A stretch of DNA of 64,000 nt from Polaromonas sp. YR568 (GCF_900116715.1 NZ_FPBM01000009.1:1-64000), one strand, 5' to 3'. Counted from the stretch's first letter, positions 56,093-64,000 are shown. A program made the numbers and translations. Notes: generated by a model from the sequence alone, not told the origin.

Positions 56093-57082
56093 ATGGAGGC
56101 CGCATACCGGGGCCGGTTTGCCCCTTCGCCAACGGGGCCGCTGCATGCGGGCTCGCTGGTCGCCGCCCTGGCCAGCTGGCTGGATGCCCGCGCGCACCAG
56201 GGCCGCTGGCTGGTACGCATCGAAGACGTGGATACGCCGCGCTGCGTGCCCGGCGCCGACCAGCTCATTCTTGAGCAACTGGCCCACTGCGGCCTGGTGC
56301 CTGACGAGCCGCCGGTTTACCAGTCGCAGCGTGGCGACTTGTACCAGCAAGCGCTGGATTCACTGATCGCCCGTGGCCTGGCTTACCCCTGCGCCTGCAC
56401 GCGGCAGGACATCGCGCTGGCGCTTGCCGCCGCCGGGCAGGCGCGGGAGCGGCACGGCGAGCTGGTGTACCCGGGGACCTGCCGCGGCGGTCTGCATGGG
56501 CGTGCGGCACGCGCCTGGCGGTTTCGCGCCGATATTTATGAGCCAAATCGCGGTTTTGACCAGTATTCACTAGCGTACGAAGCTCCTGATTTAATAGCAA
56601 AAACCTCGACAGCAAAAAAAGCCCAAACTGGTGAAAACGCCGAAATCGCCTGGCATGACCGCCTGCTGGGCCCACAGTCGCAAGACGTCGGCCGCGAAGT
56701 GGGCGACTTTGTGCTCAAGCGGGCCGACGGCCTGTGGGCTTACCAGCTGGCCGTGGTGGTGGATGACGCCGACCAGGGCATCACGGACATCGTGCGCGGC
56801 GAAGACCTGGCCGACAACACGGCGCGGCAAATCCTGCTGCAACGCGCGCTGGGCCTGCCCACACCACGCTACCTGCACACGCCGCTGGTGCTGGGCGCCA
56901 ACGGCGAAAAGCTCTCCAAACAAAACGGCGCCCAGGCGCTGGATACGGCCCAGCCGCTGCGGCTGCTGGCGCAGGCTGGCGAGGCGCTGGGGCTGGATAC
57001 CGAGCGCATGGCAAGTGCGGACTCCCCCTCCGCGTGGCTGCAGCAGGCGATACCGCTTTGGGCGACTAAAATTGCCGGGTGA
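56093..57082 (+). CDS. gluQ: Glutamyl-Q tRNA(Asp) synthetase
   Basis: GluQRS attaches glutamate to queuosine 34 of tRNA-Asp. The 329-residue protein is a truncated GluRS with [16 protein letters not shown] (HIGH-type), the zinc ligands C100, C102 and C130 and the KLSKQ motif. Oddity: about 35 residues (roughly 148-184, [19 protein letters not shown] and on) sit between AWRFRA and the conserved [10 protein letters not shown], where the family has only a few residues. This insert coincides with a copy of the interspersed repeat. The stop overlaps the GTG of trmB by 4 nt. Confidence 0.93.
   Translation: MEAAYRGRFAPSPTGPLHAGSLVAALASWLDARAHQGRWLVRIEDVDTPRCVPGADQLILEQLAHCGLVPDEPPVYQSQRGDLYQQALDSLIARGLAYPCACTRQDIALALAAAGQARERHGELVYPGTCRGGLHGRAARAWRFRADIYEPNRGFDQYSLAYEAPDLIAKTSTAKKAQTGENAEIAWHDRLLGPQSQDVGREVGDFVLKRADGLWAYQLAVVVDDADQGITDIVRGEDLADNTARQILLQRALGLPTPRYLHTPLVLGANGEKLSKQNGAQALDTAQPLRLLAQAGEALGLDTERMASADSPSAWLQQAIPLWATKIAG
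56551..56602 (-). repeat. Interspersed palindromic repeat, copy inside gluQ
   Basis: Read on the minus strand: TTGCTATTAAATCAGGAGC, then TTCGTACGCTAGTG, then TACTGGTCAAAACC. The order and spacing match the other copies, although it is diverged. It is translated as an extra loop in GluQ. Confidence 0.55.
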
Positions 57083-57819
57083 TTGAAACCCTCCCCCCAG
57101 TGCCGCCTTCGCCACCCGAAGACGCGCCGACCGACACCCACCCGCCCCACAAAATCCGTAGCTTTGTGCGCCGCACCGGCCGCACCACCGCCGGCCAGGC
57201 CAAAGCCTTTGCCGATGTAGGGCCCCAGTTTCTACTGCCCTACGCCGACGCACCGCTCGACTTTGAAAGCACCTTTGGGCGCACGGCCCCCACCGTGCTC
57301 GAAATAGGCTTTGGCATGGGCGAGGCCACGGCCCACATTGCCGCGCTGATGCCCGACAAAAACTTTCTTTGCTGTGAAGTGCACACGCCCGGTGTGGGCG
57401 CCCTGCTCAAACGGATAGCCGAGCAAAACCTCTCCAACATCCGCATCCTGCAGCATGACGCGGTCGAGGTGATGGACGACATGCTGCCGAAGTCCAGCCT
57501 GGACGGCGTGCACATCTTTTTCCCCGACCCGTGGCACAAGAAAAAGCACAACAAACGCCGGCTGATCCAGCAGCCGCTGATCGCCAAGCTGGCCGCCCGC
57601 CTCAAACCCGGCGGCTACCTGCACTGCGCCACCGACTGGCAGCCTTACGCCGAGCAGATCCTTGAAGTGCTGGCCGCCGAGCCCTTGCTCAAAAACACAG
57701 CCGACCAGGCCCAGGGCGGCTACGCCCCCAAGCCGGCCTACCGGCCCCTGACCAAGTTTGAAAACCGCGGCATCAAGCTCGGGCACGGTGTGTGGGACGT
57801 GGTGTTCACCCGTGTGTAA
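57079..57819 (+). CDS. trmB: tRNA (guanine(46)-N7)-methyltransferase
   Basis: TrmB methylates G46 in the variable loop of tRNAs using SAM. The 246-residue protein starts at GTG 57079 and has [17 protein letters not shown] (SAM loop), the [15 protein letters not shown] segment, [15 protein letters not shown] and [11 protein letters not shown], all diagnostic. It is translationally coupled to gluQ. Confidence 0.96.
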   Translation: MIETLPPVPPSPPEDAPTDTHPPHKIRSFVRRTGRTTAGQAKAFADVGPQFLLPYADAPLDFESTFGRTAPTVLEIGFGMGEATAHIAALMPDKNFLCCEVHTPGVGALLKRIAEQNLSNIRILQHDAVEVMDDMLPKSSLDGVHIFFPDPWHKKKHNKRRLIQQPLIAKLAARLKPGGYLHCATDWQPYAEQILEVLAAEPLLKNTADQAQGGYAPKPAYRPLTKFENRGIKLGHGVWDVVFTRV

Positions 57820-57837
57820 ACAGCCGTTCGTACAGGT

Positions 57838-58761
57838 GTGAACGGGCCCGCCCACAGCTTGCCGGCGCGCAACGGCGTCAGCCCCAGTTGTGTGGGCCTG
57901 CCGGCAGGCGACTGGCCGACCATCACGGATTTCCTTGTAGAGCGCTTTCCCGCGATCTCGCGTGAGGTCTGGCTGCAGCGCATGGCGGACAAGCTGGTGG
58001 CCGATGAGTTCGGCGAGGCCGTCACCCCCGAACGCCCGTACCGGGGCCATATGCGCGTCTACTACTACCGCGCCCTGGATGATGAGCCCCGCGTGCCCTT
58101 TGAAGCCAGCGTGCTGTGGCAAGACGAACACCTGGTGGTTGCCGACAAACCCCATTTTTTACCCGTCACACCCTCGGGTCATTACCTGCAGGAAACCCTG
58201 CTGGTGCGGCTCAAAAACAGCCTGGGCCTGGAAGACCTCATCCCGATTCACCGCATAGACCGTGAAACAGCGGGCCTGGTGCTGTTTTCAGTACAACCCA
58301 GGGAGCGCGATGCCTACCAGGCGCTTTTCAGGCGCCACGAGGTCAGCAAGGACTACGAAGCCATCGCACCCTGGCGCGCGGACATTCAGTTCCCGTTGAC
58401 CCGCAAAAGCCGGATCGTGCAGGGAGAGCCCTTCTTCCGGCAATGCGAAGCCGAGGGCGAACCCAACAGCGAGACCCATATCGACCTGCTGGAGACGTCA
58501 CCCCGCACCCAGCTGGCGCGCTACGCCCTGCGCCCCGTTACCGGCAAAAAACACCAACTGCGGGTGCATATGAACGCCCTGGGCATCCCCATCACCAATG
58601 ACCGGATTTACCCGCCGGTACACCCCACCCCTGACGACGACTACAGTCGGCCGCTGCAACTTCTGGCCAAAGCCGTGAGCTTCAGGGACCCCTTCACGGG
58701 CGAACTCCGGGCGTTTCATACGCGCCTCGGGCTTTCCCTGGGACTGGATTTCACGTCCTGA
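57838..58761 (+). CDS. RluA-family RNA pseudouridine synthase
   Basis: The 307-residue enzyme starts at GTG 57838 and carries the catalytic-aspartate motif IPIHRIDRETAGLVLFS plus RYALRPVTGKKHQLRVHMN. It has no S4 domain. The RNA target (rRNA or tRNA) cannot be read from sequence. It follows trmB by 18 bp, so the region 54999-58761 may be one tRNA/RNA-modification transcript. Confidence 0.93.
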   Translation: MNGPAHSLPARNGVSPSCVGLPAGDWPTITDFLVERFPAISREVWLQRMADKLVADEFGEAVTPERPYRGHMRVYYYRALDDEPRVPFEASVLWQDEHLVVADKPHFLPVTPSGHYLQETLLVRLKNSLGLEDLIPIHRIDRETAGLVLFSVQPRERDAYQALFRRHEVSKDYEAIAPWRADIQFPLTRKSRIVQGEPFFRQCEAEGEPNSETHIDLLETSPRTQLARYALRPVTGKKHQLRVHMNALGIPITNDRIYPPVHPTPDDDYSRPLQLLAKAVSFRDPFTGELRAFHTRLGLSLGLDFTS

Positions 58762-58784
58762 TCACAAGACGACAAAATCCAGCA

Positions 58785-60626
58785 ATGCCCAAAACCCGAA
58801 ACCAGGAAGATCGCAAGCGCACGCGGGGAAAGCTCCTTCTTGCTTCGGCCTACCGGGCATTCGACGCACAGGAATACCAACTGGCAGCTCGCTTCTGCCT
58901 GGAAGCCCACCGGCTTATTCCGAAAGAGGCGGAGGTCTGCAATCTGCTGGCCTGCACTTTTTTGAAGCGCAATTCCCTTCACGACGCCAAAGTCTGGTTT
59001 TACAAGGCGCTTCGCATCGATCCCGACCATGTGAATACGTTGGTCAATCTTGGAAATTGCCTGCGCGAAGAAGACCTCGAAGGTTCGCGGGTGCATTTGC
59101 AGCACGCCGTCGATCTGGCTCCGCAGTTTTCCATGGCCGTTCAGAATTTGTTTCCCACACTGATACGACAGCATCGTTATCGCCAGGCCGCCATGCTGGC
59201 GCTTGACGCTCATGCCCAAGGGACTTTTGATGAGGCATTGATGAATCCGTGGCTGCTCTTTGCCTTGCGGGCGGACGCCGTATGGGACGTGGACATAGAC
59301 GCCATCACCAGGCAGATGGCATACCACTGGCGGGCCGGCGACAAGGTGAATGGCGGATTCACACTGCTTCCCCTTGCGGTCTGGGATGACCCCTCACTAC
59401 ACCAGATCGTGAGCCGCATTCACTCCAAAGAGCTGCTCGAAAAAGACGCCTCGCAATTTTCAAAAGCCCTGCCGGCGCCGCACCGCGAAATACGACCGGA
59501 TCACAAACCCTTGAGACTGGGCTACCTTTCCAGCAGCTTTAGAGAACACCCGACCGGGTTACTGATCGACGGCGTATTCGCGCTGCACGACCGCAGGCAG
59601 TTTGAGGTGTATGGCTACTTCGCTTCACCAGAAGCAAAAAGCGCCATTGGACAGCGCCTGCGAGCCGGTTGCGATCACGCTCGGGAGGTAGCGCATCTTC
59701 CATTTCGGGACATCGCGGAGCTCATCAGGCGCGACGGCATCGATATTCTGATTTGTTGCGGGGGACACACGGAACACACACCACTGCCGGTGCTGGCCAT
59801 GCGCCCCGCACCTGTCCAGATTCATTACCTGGACTACGCCGGCCCTCTGTGTTTTCCTGAACTGGATTACGCAATCTTCGATCAGCATGTAGTGCCTCCC
59901 GGCGCTGAAATTCATTTCGACGAGGCAGTGCTGGCCTTGCCGCACTCTTATCATGTTTGCGCCCCACTGGCGCCGTCGCATCACAGTGTGACCCGAAGCG
60001 AACTAGGGTGGCCTGAAAACGCCGTCGTGATGGGAGACTGGTCCAGAAGCTACCGGATGTCCCCTGAAATGTTCGCATCAAGAATGCGGATCATTGAACA
60101 GGCGCCCGAAAGCATACTGGTCTTGCTCGCGGCCACTCCGGCTTACGAAGAGAGCTTGCGGCAGCACTGGGCCGCAAAGGGCCTCTCGCAAGACCGGCTT
60201 CTGTTTGCGCCGGCTATTTCGCCCGAAGCCCATCTCTCCCGAACAGCACATCTTGATTTGATGCTGTCACCGTTTCCGTATGGCCTCGCCGCCAATGCCA
60301 TCGATGCCTTGTGCCAGGGTATTCCGGTGCTGGGCATAGAAGGGCAAAGCGTGGCATCACGCAACCTGGCGAGCATTCTGCTGACGCACGGTACCCCTGA
60401 GCTGACCAGCTCGACATTTGCAGAGTTTGAGCAAAAGGCGGTTTTCTACGCCAATCACCCCGCCGAATTGCAGGCGCTGAAAACCCGGCTGCGCGGCCTG
60501 GTAGCTACCTCACCGCTTTTTGATCAGCGCAAGCACGTACTTGCCCTGGAAAGAGGGCTGCTTGCCGCTTGGGAGCGCCATTCCCAAGGTAAAGCACCTG
60601 CCCGCATCGACGTCTCGCCGGACTAA
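58785..60626 (+). CDS. GT41-family glycosyltransferase with TPR domain (OGT/SPINDLY/HMW1C-like)
   Basis: The 613-residue protein has three to four TPR-like repeats at about 20-160 (AFDAQEYQLAARFCLEAHRL, KVWFYKALRIDPDHVNTLVN). A C-terminal GT-B glycosyltransferase of the O-GlcNAc-transferase group follows. The catalytic-region histidine is in SSSFREHPTGLLID (near 254). PAPVQIHYLDYAGPLCFPE and LSPFPYGLAANAIDALCQG with VASRNLAS (near 495-530) are GT41 landmarks. Unusual: the YK motif before the donor site reads YRMSP, and the Thr-rich donor loop of SPINDLY proteins reads LAANA, so the donor or activity may differ. It lies 1.1 kb upstream of a repeat-rich adhesin and is predicted cytoplasmic. Confidence 0.82.
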   Translation: MPKTRNQEDRKRTRGKLLLASAYRAFDAQEYQLAARFCLEAHRLIPKEAEVCNLLACTFLKRNSLHDAKVWFYKALRIDPDHVNTLVNLGNCLREEDLEGSRVHLQHAVDLAPQFSMAVQNLFPTLIRQHRYRQAAMLALDAHAQGTFDEALMNPWLLFALRADAVWDVDIDAITRQMAYHWRAGDKVNGGFTLLPLAVWDDPSLHQIVSRIHSKELLEKDASQFSKALPAPHREIRPDHKPLRLGYLSSSFREHPTGLLIDGVFALHDRRQFEVYGYFASPEAKSAIGQRLRAGCDHAREVAHLPFRDIAELIRRDGIDILICCGGHTEHTPLPVLAMRPAPVQIHYLDYAGPLCFPELDYAIFDQHVVPPGAEIHFDEAVLALPHSYHVCAPLAPSHHSVTRSELGWPENAVVMGDWSRSYRMSPEMFASRMRIIEQAPESILVLLAATPAYEESLRQHWAAKGLSQDRLLFAPAISPEAHLSRTAHLDLMLSPFPYGLAANAIDALCQGIPVLGIEGQSVASRNLASILLTHGTPELTSSTFAEFEQKAVFYANHPAELQALKTRLRGLVATSPLFDQRKHVLALERGLLAAWERHSQGKAPARIDVSPD

Positions 60627-60754
60627 CGATTCATCGCCTGGAGATTGCCTATCGGGTATGGAACTGCCGATAGACACAAGACAGGTCAGCACAAGCAAGC
60701 ACCGTCCCCAGGCCGAAATACCGGCCACCTGATCAGAATCCAGGCGACAAAACC

Positions 60755-60786
60755 GCCGAAATCGCAGCGCATTCGGCAGCGTTTTT
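60755..60786 (+). terminator. Probable Rho-independent terminator after the glycosyltransferase
   Basis: GCCGAA (60755-60760) pairs with TTCGGC (60772-60777) around an 11-nt loop, followed by AGCGTTTTT. It lies about 130 bp past the stop codon. Confidence 0.55.
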
Positions 60787-61238
60787 CCGACTCCTGCGCT
60801 CAGCCCACTCCTCTTTTTCGCCACTTTGTGACTTGAATCCAACGGATTCGAGTACAGACGTATTGCCAGTCAGGTTTCGCGTGAAATTGCTCACGGTATT
60901 AATACTTTGAATCGATTTTTCGTGAAATATGCAACCGAAAGAAACGAAATACTCTGACAAATATGATAAAGCGTTACATCCAGAATCATTTTTGATGCGT
61001 ATTCATACGGTTTACGCAAATTTCTGTGCAAGGGAAAGTCGTGATATTTCTGGCAAATATCCAATCCAATCAATACCTTGCAACAATTTTGTGTGGTAAT
61101 TCCCACCTATACCCGAGGGTACGTGGGAAAATTCTGCGAACTAATTACATTATTAACACGTCAATAGCACACTTTTTTACAAATAGCGCTTAAGCACCTA
61201 TTTAAAGACGTAACGCCGCTGAGTTTGAAAGAAACCAG
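60787..61238. promoter_or_regulatory. AT-rich regulatory gap before the DUF4019/adhesin genes
   Basis: About 450 bp without a gene, clearly lower in GC than the flanking genes. It holds a 30-bp dyad, TTCCCAC...GTGGGAA (61100-61129), with an inner ACCC-GA-GGGT, and a promoter candidate at 61176-61204. Low GC and a dyad suggest control by a DNA-binding regulator or a nucleoid protein such as H-NS/MvaT. Confidence 0.5.
61176..61204 (+). promoter_or_regulatory. Possible promoter of the DUF4019-adhesin unit
   Basis: TTTACA (61176-61181) and TATTTA (61199-61204) are separated by 17 bp in an AT-rich context, 35 bp before the ATG at 61239. The -10 match is modest. Confidence 0.4.
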
Positions 61239-61721
61239 ATGAATACCGCAACACACCGTGACCTGAAAAGCAGCCTGGCTCCGCGCTTATGGGCATTGGC
61301 GATGACGCTGATGCTGTCCTTCGGTGTGTCCGCACAGCCTGTTTCCTCCGCAGATGCAGCCATTGCCGTTGCCGAACAGTGGCTCACCCTGGCTGATGCC
61401 GATCAGGGTGGCGCGATGTGGGATCAAAGCTTTTCCTTCATGAAGGAAAAGGAAAGCCGCGCCAATTGGGCCACCTACATCTCCACCAAGAACCGCCTTC
61501 TGGGCACCAGAGCCGCGCCAAGGGTTTGGGCGGTTATGGAGCACGACGTCAACAAAGCGGGACTGCCCCCAGGGGAGTTTGCGAGCGTGCTGTTCTACGC
61601 GCCATTTGCCAATAGCCGGGGCTGGGAAAAAGTCGCGGTGTATTGGGACAGGGACCGTTGGGTCCCGGTTGGCTATTTGTACGGCGTGGGTCAGCCTGCT
61701 GCGCAGCAACCTGCCAGATGA
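61239..61721 (+). CDS. Secreted DUF4019 protein
   Basis: The 160-residue protein has a signal peptide (ALAMTLMLSFGVSAQP, cleavage near VSA-QP) and one DUF4019 domain. DUF4019 landmarks are AEQWLTLADADQGGAMWDQS and SVLFYAPFANSRGWEKVAVY. No function is established for the family. It is 52 bp upstream of the trimeric autotransporter and shares its direction, so it may be periplasmic and help in adhesin biogenesis; that is inference. Confidence 0.8.
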   Translation: MNTATHRDLKSSLAPRLWALAMTLMLSFGVSAQPVSSADAAIAVAEQWLTLADADQGGAMWDQSFSFMKEKESRANWATYISTKNRLLGTRAAPRVWAVMEHDVNKAGLPPGEFASVLFYAPFANSRGWEKVAVYWDRDRWVPVGYLYGVGQPAAQQPAR

Positions 61722-61773
61722 GCTGCGTCAATCCACCTTGCACCTTTGAACCGATACCCGTTCTGAGTCAAAA

Positions 61774-64000
61774 ATGAATAAGTTTTACCGCACCGTATAC
61801 AGCGAACTTTTAGGTACGTGGGTCGCTGTATCCGAAATCTCCAGCGCGCGAGGCAAACGCAGCGGCTCCAAAGTGAGCGCCGTCGTAGCCTCTTCGATCC
61901 TCGGTGCGGCGGTACTCATGTCCTCGGGCGCCAATGCCAACTTTATCGGGGGCGCTCCCGGAGCCACAGGTACCTACGGAACGATCACCCCTGCGGGGGC
62001 AGGCACTGGTATTGCCATCGGTGGTGGCACCACGGCCACTACGCAAAGAGCAACTGCCAGTGGTAATGCCGGCACAGCTCTTGGCAATGCAGCGGTCGCC
62101 AGCGGTGACAACTCCACCGCGATCGGCGCCAACACCGACGCTACCGGTGCAAGCTCGGTCGCACTCGGTACCGGTGCGCAAGCCACCGCCGGCTTCGCCG
62201 TGGCCATCGGTAATAACGCTACCGCTTCCCAAGGCAGTGCAACTGCGATCGGCTCCGGCTCCAAGGCAGTGGGCTCCGGCGCATATGCCCTGGGCAATGA
62301 CGCGAATGCAGTGGGTACGTCTTCAGTTGCCATTGGTGGCGGCAACGGCACAGGCACGGGCGGATCAACAGCGGGATCTGACTACTCCATCGCCATTGGG
62401 CGCAATGCCCTTGTCACCGGCACAGGAGCCACAAACGCAGATGCCGTCGCCATCGGCGGAAGTGCCACTGCCGGCAATGCGGCAACGGCTAGCGCAGCAC
62501 AAGCCGTAGCGCTTGGAAGAGCGGCCATTGCCAGCGGCACTTCATCCCTTGCAGCCGGATCGGGTGCATCGGCGAGCAGTGCAAGCGCTGTTGCGCTAGG
62601 CGCAACTGCAACTGCAAGCAATACCAGCTCGGTTGCCATTGGAGCCGGCGCCACCGCCAGTACCGCCAACTCAATTGCCATTGGAGCCACCGCCACCGTC
62701 AGCAAAGCAGACAGTGTGGCCCTGGGCTCCAATTCCTCCGCCACTGTGGGTGCGCAAACCGGCTATACGGCCTTCGGCATCACAGCAGGGCAAAACTCTG
62801 CCGGCGAAGTAAATGTCGGCAACCGCACGATCTCGGGCGTGGCCGCCGGTAAAGATGCGACAGATGCTGTCAACGTGACCCAGCTGTCCACGGTGACGAG
62901 CTCCCTTTCAACCGGCTTGAGCACTACCAACAGCAACGTGACGTCGCTGTCCACCGGACTGAGCACGGCAACCAGCAGCATCACGTCTTTGTCCACGGGC
63001 TTGAGCACTGCCAACGTCGGTATCACCTCGCTCTCCACTGGCCTCAGCACCACCAACAGCAGCGTCGTCTCGCTGTCGACTTCAACCTCGACGGGCTTGA
63101 GCACTGCCACCAGCCGCATCACGTCACTGTCCACCGGGTTGAGCACTACCGACAGCCGGGTGACCTCCCTGTCGACGGGGTTGAGCACAGCCACCAGCGG
63201 GATCACTTCGCTGTCCACCGGACTGAGCAGCACCAACAGCAATGTCACCTCGCTGTCCACGTCCGCGTCCACGGGCATCAGCTCGCTGTCTACAGGCTTG
63301 AGCACCACAACAAGCGGCATTACGTCTCTGTCCACCGGTCTGAGCACGGCAACGAGCGGCATCACATCTCTATCCACCGGGCTGAGCACAACAAACAGCA
63401 ATGTCACGTCGCTGTCCACCTCGACATCCACAGGCATCAGCTCGCTGTCTACGGGTCTGAGCACGGCAACAAGTGGCATCACGTCCTTGTCGACCGGTCT
63501 GAGTACCGCCACCAGTGGGATTACTTCACTGTCCACCGGTCTCAGCACCGCCAACAGCAACGTCACGTCGCTGTCGACTTCAGCGTCGACCGGCGTCAGC
63601 TCGCTGTCTACAGGTTTGAGCACGACAGCAAGTGGCATAACTTCTTTGTCCACCGGCCTCAGTACGACGAACAGCAATGTCACTTCGCTGTCAACGTCAG
63701 CTTCGACTGGTGTCAGTTCACTGTCTACAGGACTGAGTACCGCCAATAGCAACGTGACATCGCTGTCGACCTCCGCTTCGACCGGCATTAGCTCGCTCTC
63801 CACTTCGACCTCAACAGGCCTGAGCACCGCGACCAGCCGCATCACCTCACTGTCAACCGGCCTGAGCACAACCGACAGCCGGGTGACATCGCTGTCGACT
63901 TCAACATCGACTGGCTTGAGCACCGCTGCCAGCGGCATCACGTCCCTTTCTACCGGACTGAGCACAACTGACAGCAATGTCACGTCTCTCTCTACATCGG
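61774..64000 (+). CDS. Trimeric autotransporter adhesin (YadA-like), N-terminal part, runs off window
   Basis: This is a surface adhesin of the type V-c secretion class. The first residues MNKFYRTVYSELLGTWVAVS match the extended signal peptide region of large autotransporters; cleavage is likely after GANA (55). Residues about 60-345 form a YadA-like head of Hep/Hag repeats with the pattern S-x-A-I/L-G-x-x-A-x-A (SVALGTGAQATAGFAVAIG). A neck follows (VNVGNRTISGVAAGKDATDA, 346-365). From about residue 377 comes a Ser/Thr-rich coiled-coil stalk of repeats. At least 742 codons are open to the window edge; the membrane anchor lies beyond. No strong ribosome-binding site is seen. Confidence 0.95.
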   Translation, partial: MNKFYRTVYSELLGTWVAVSEISSARGKRSGSKVSAVVASSILGAAVLMSSGANANFIGGAPGATGTYGTITPAGAGTGIAIGGGTTATTQRATASGNAGTALGNAAVASGDNSTAIGANTDATGASSVALGTGAQATAGFAVAIGNNATASQGSATAIGSGSKAVGSGAYALGNDANAVGTSSVAIGGGNGTGTGGSTAGSDYSIAIGRNALVTGTGATNADAVAIGGSATAGNAATASAAQAVALGRAAIASGTSSLAAGSGASASSASAVALGATATASNTSSVAIGAGATASTANSIAIGATATVSKADSVALGSNSSATVGAQTGYTAFGITAGQNSAGEVNVGNRTISGVAAGKDATDAVNVTQLSTVTSSLSTGLSTTNSNVTSLSTGLSTATSSITSLSTGLSTANVGITSLSTGLSTTNSSVVSLSTSTSTGLSTATSRITSLSTGLSTTDSRVTSLSTGLSTATSGITSLSTGLSSTNSNVTSLSTSASTGISSLSTGLSTTTSGITSLSTGLSTATSGITSLSTGLSTTNSNVTSLSTSTSTGISSLSTGLSTATSGITSLSTGLSTATSGITSLSTGLSTANSNVTSLSTSASTGVSSLSTGLSTTASGITSLSTGLSTTNSNVTSLSTSASTGVSSLSTGLSTANSNVTSLSTSASTGISSLSTSTSTGLSTATSRITSLSTGLSTTDSRVTSLSTSTSTGLSTAASGITSLSTGLSTTDSNVTSLSTS
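62902..64000 (+). repeat. Stalk repeat array in the adhesin (14-, 11- and 18-residue units)
   Basis: About 27 units, each starting SLST, lie end to end. The main unit is 14 residues (SLSTGLSTTNSNVT and SLSTGLSTATSGIT forms, 42 bp). Interspersed are 11-residue units (SLSTSASTGIS) and 18-residue units (SLSTSTSTGLSTATSRIT). A block of two units ending TTDSRVT is duplicated 723 bp apart (63070 and 63793). Copies differ mostly at third codon positions, so the protein pattern is conserved while the DNA has drifted. Confidence 0.93.

Noticed and set aside
62763..63983. A 406-codon open frame on the minus strand opposite the adhesin stalk
   Set aside because: It is the complement of the repeat array (repeating LSVVLxPVDSxV). 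Its regularity comes from the stalk repeat, and there is no upstream signal.
62902..64000. CRISPR-like appearance of regularly spaced repeats
   Set aside because: Units are translated in frame as a coiled-coil stalk, differ mainly at synonymous sites and have no unique spacers.

Overview
The window is high-GC DNA from a betaproteobacterium. The Burkholderiales (Comamonadaceae, near Polaromonas/Rhodoferax/Acidovorax) fit best. This rests on the gene orders cysS-alkA-accA-tilS-lysC, ribD-ribE-ribB-ribH-nusB and tolQRA beside dnaE, on a RibB with a degenerate RibA half, on a fimT-pilVWXY1E cluster, and on many copies of an interspersed palindromic repeat that I recall from that family. No assignment was computed.

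Layout. 1-344 is the end of an IS21-family element with the start of istA. It abuts tRNA-Ser(GCU) with its terminator (411-535). 571-6947 is a leftward housekeeping run: lysC, tilS, a PhyH dioxygenase, accA, an AlkA-type glycosylase and cysS. 7286-11805 is a rightward envelope set: a TPR/NTF2-like protein, an L,D-transpeptidase, periplasmic and cytoplasmic cyclophilins, and lpxH. 11980-15845 holds mtfA and an ECF sigma cassette whose presumed anti-sigma partner ends in ankyrin repeats. 15874-23679 (leftward) holds TrhA/hemolysin III, a DUF349 protein and a very large DUF748/AsmA-like protein with an OmpA-like end. 23680-25633 holds a candidate structured ncRNA, a lytic transglycosylase with a strong promoter, and a well-formed ZTP riboswitch in front of glyA, which is followed by nrdR. 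27444-35723 (leftward) is the minor pilin/PilY1 cluster of type IV pili. 35803-43605 holds riboflavin synthesis, nusB, an aminotransferase and ybgC-tolQRA. dnaE, trhO and egtB follow. 49514-53453 is a leftward stress cluster (DUF599, pirin, OsmC, WrbA-like, DoxX, pirin) with a divergent LysR regulator and a palindromic operator between them. 54624-54892 is a MITE-like inverted-repeat element. 54999-58761 holds an FAD oxidoreductase, gluQ, trmB and a pseudouridine synthase.

The right end is the most novel part. A TPR-containing GT41-family (OGT/SPINDLY/HMW1C-like) glycosyltransferase, an AT-rich 450-bp regulatory gap, a small secreted DUF4019 protein and a trimeric autotransporter adhesin lie in a row. 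The adhesin has an ESPR signal, a YadA-like head and neck, then a Ser/Thr-rich stalk of 14-, 11- and 18-residue repeats that recurrently carries Asn-Val-Thr sequons. It runs off the window. I infer a glycosyltransferase-adhesin pair.

A second theme is an interspersed repeat of about 50 bp with at least eight copies here. Several lie inside reading frames: in-frame inserts in gluQ, tilS and the DUF748 protein, and the start of the alkA-like gene.
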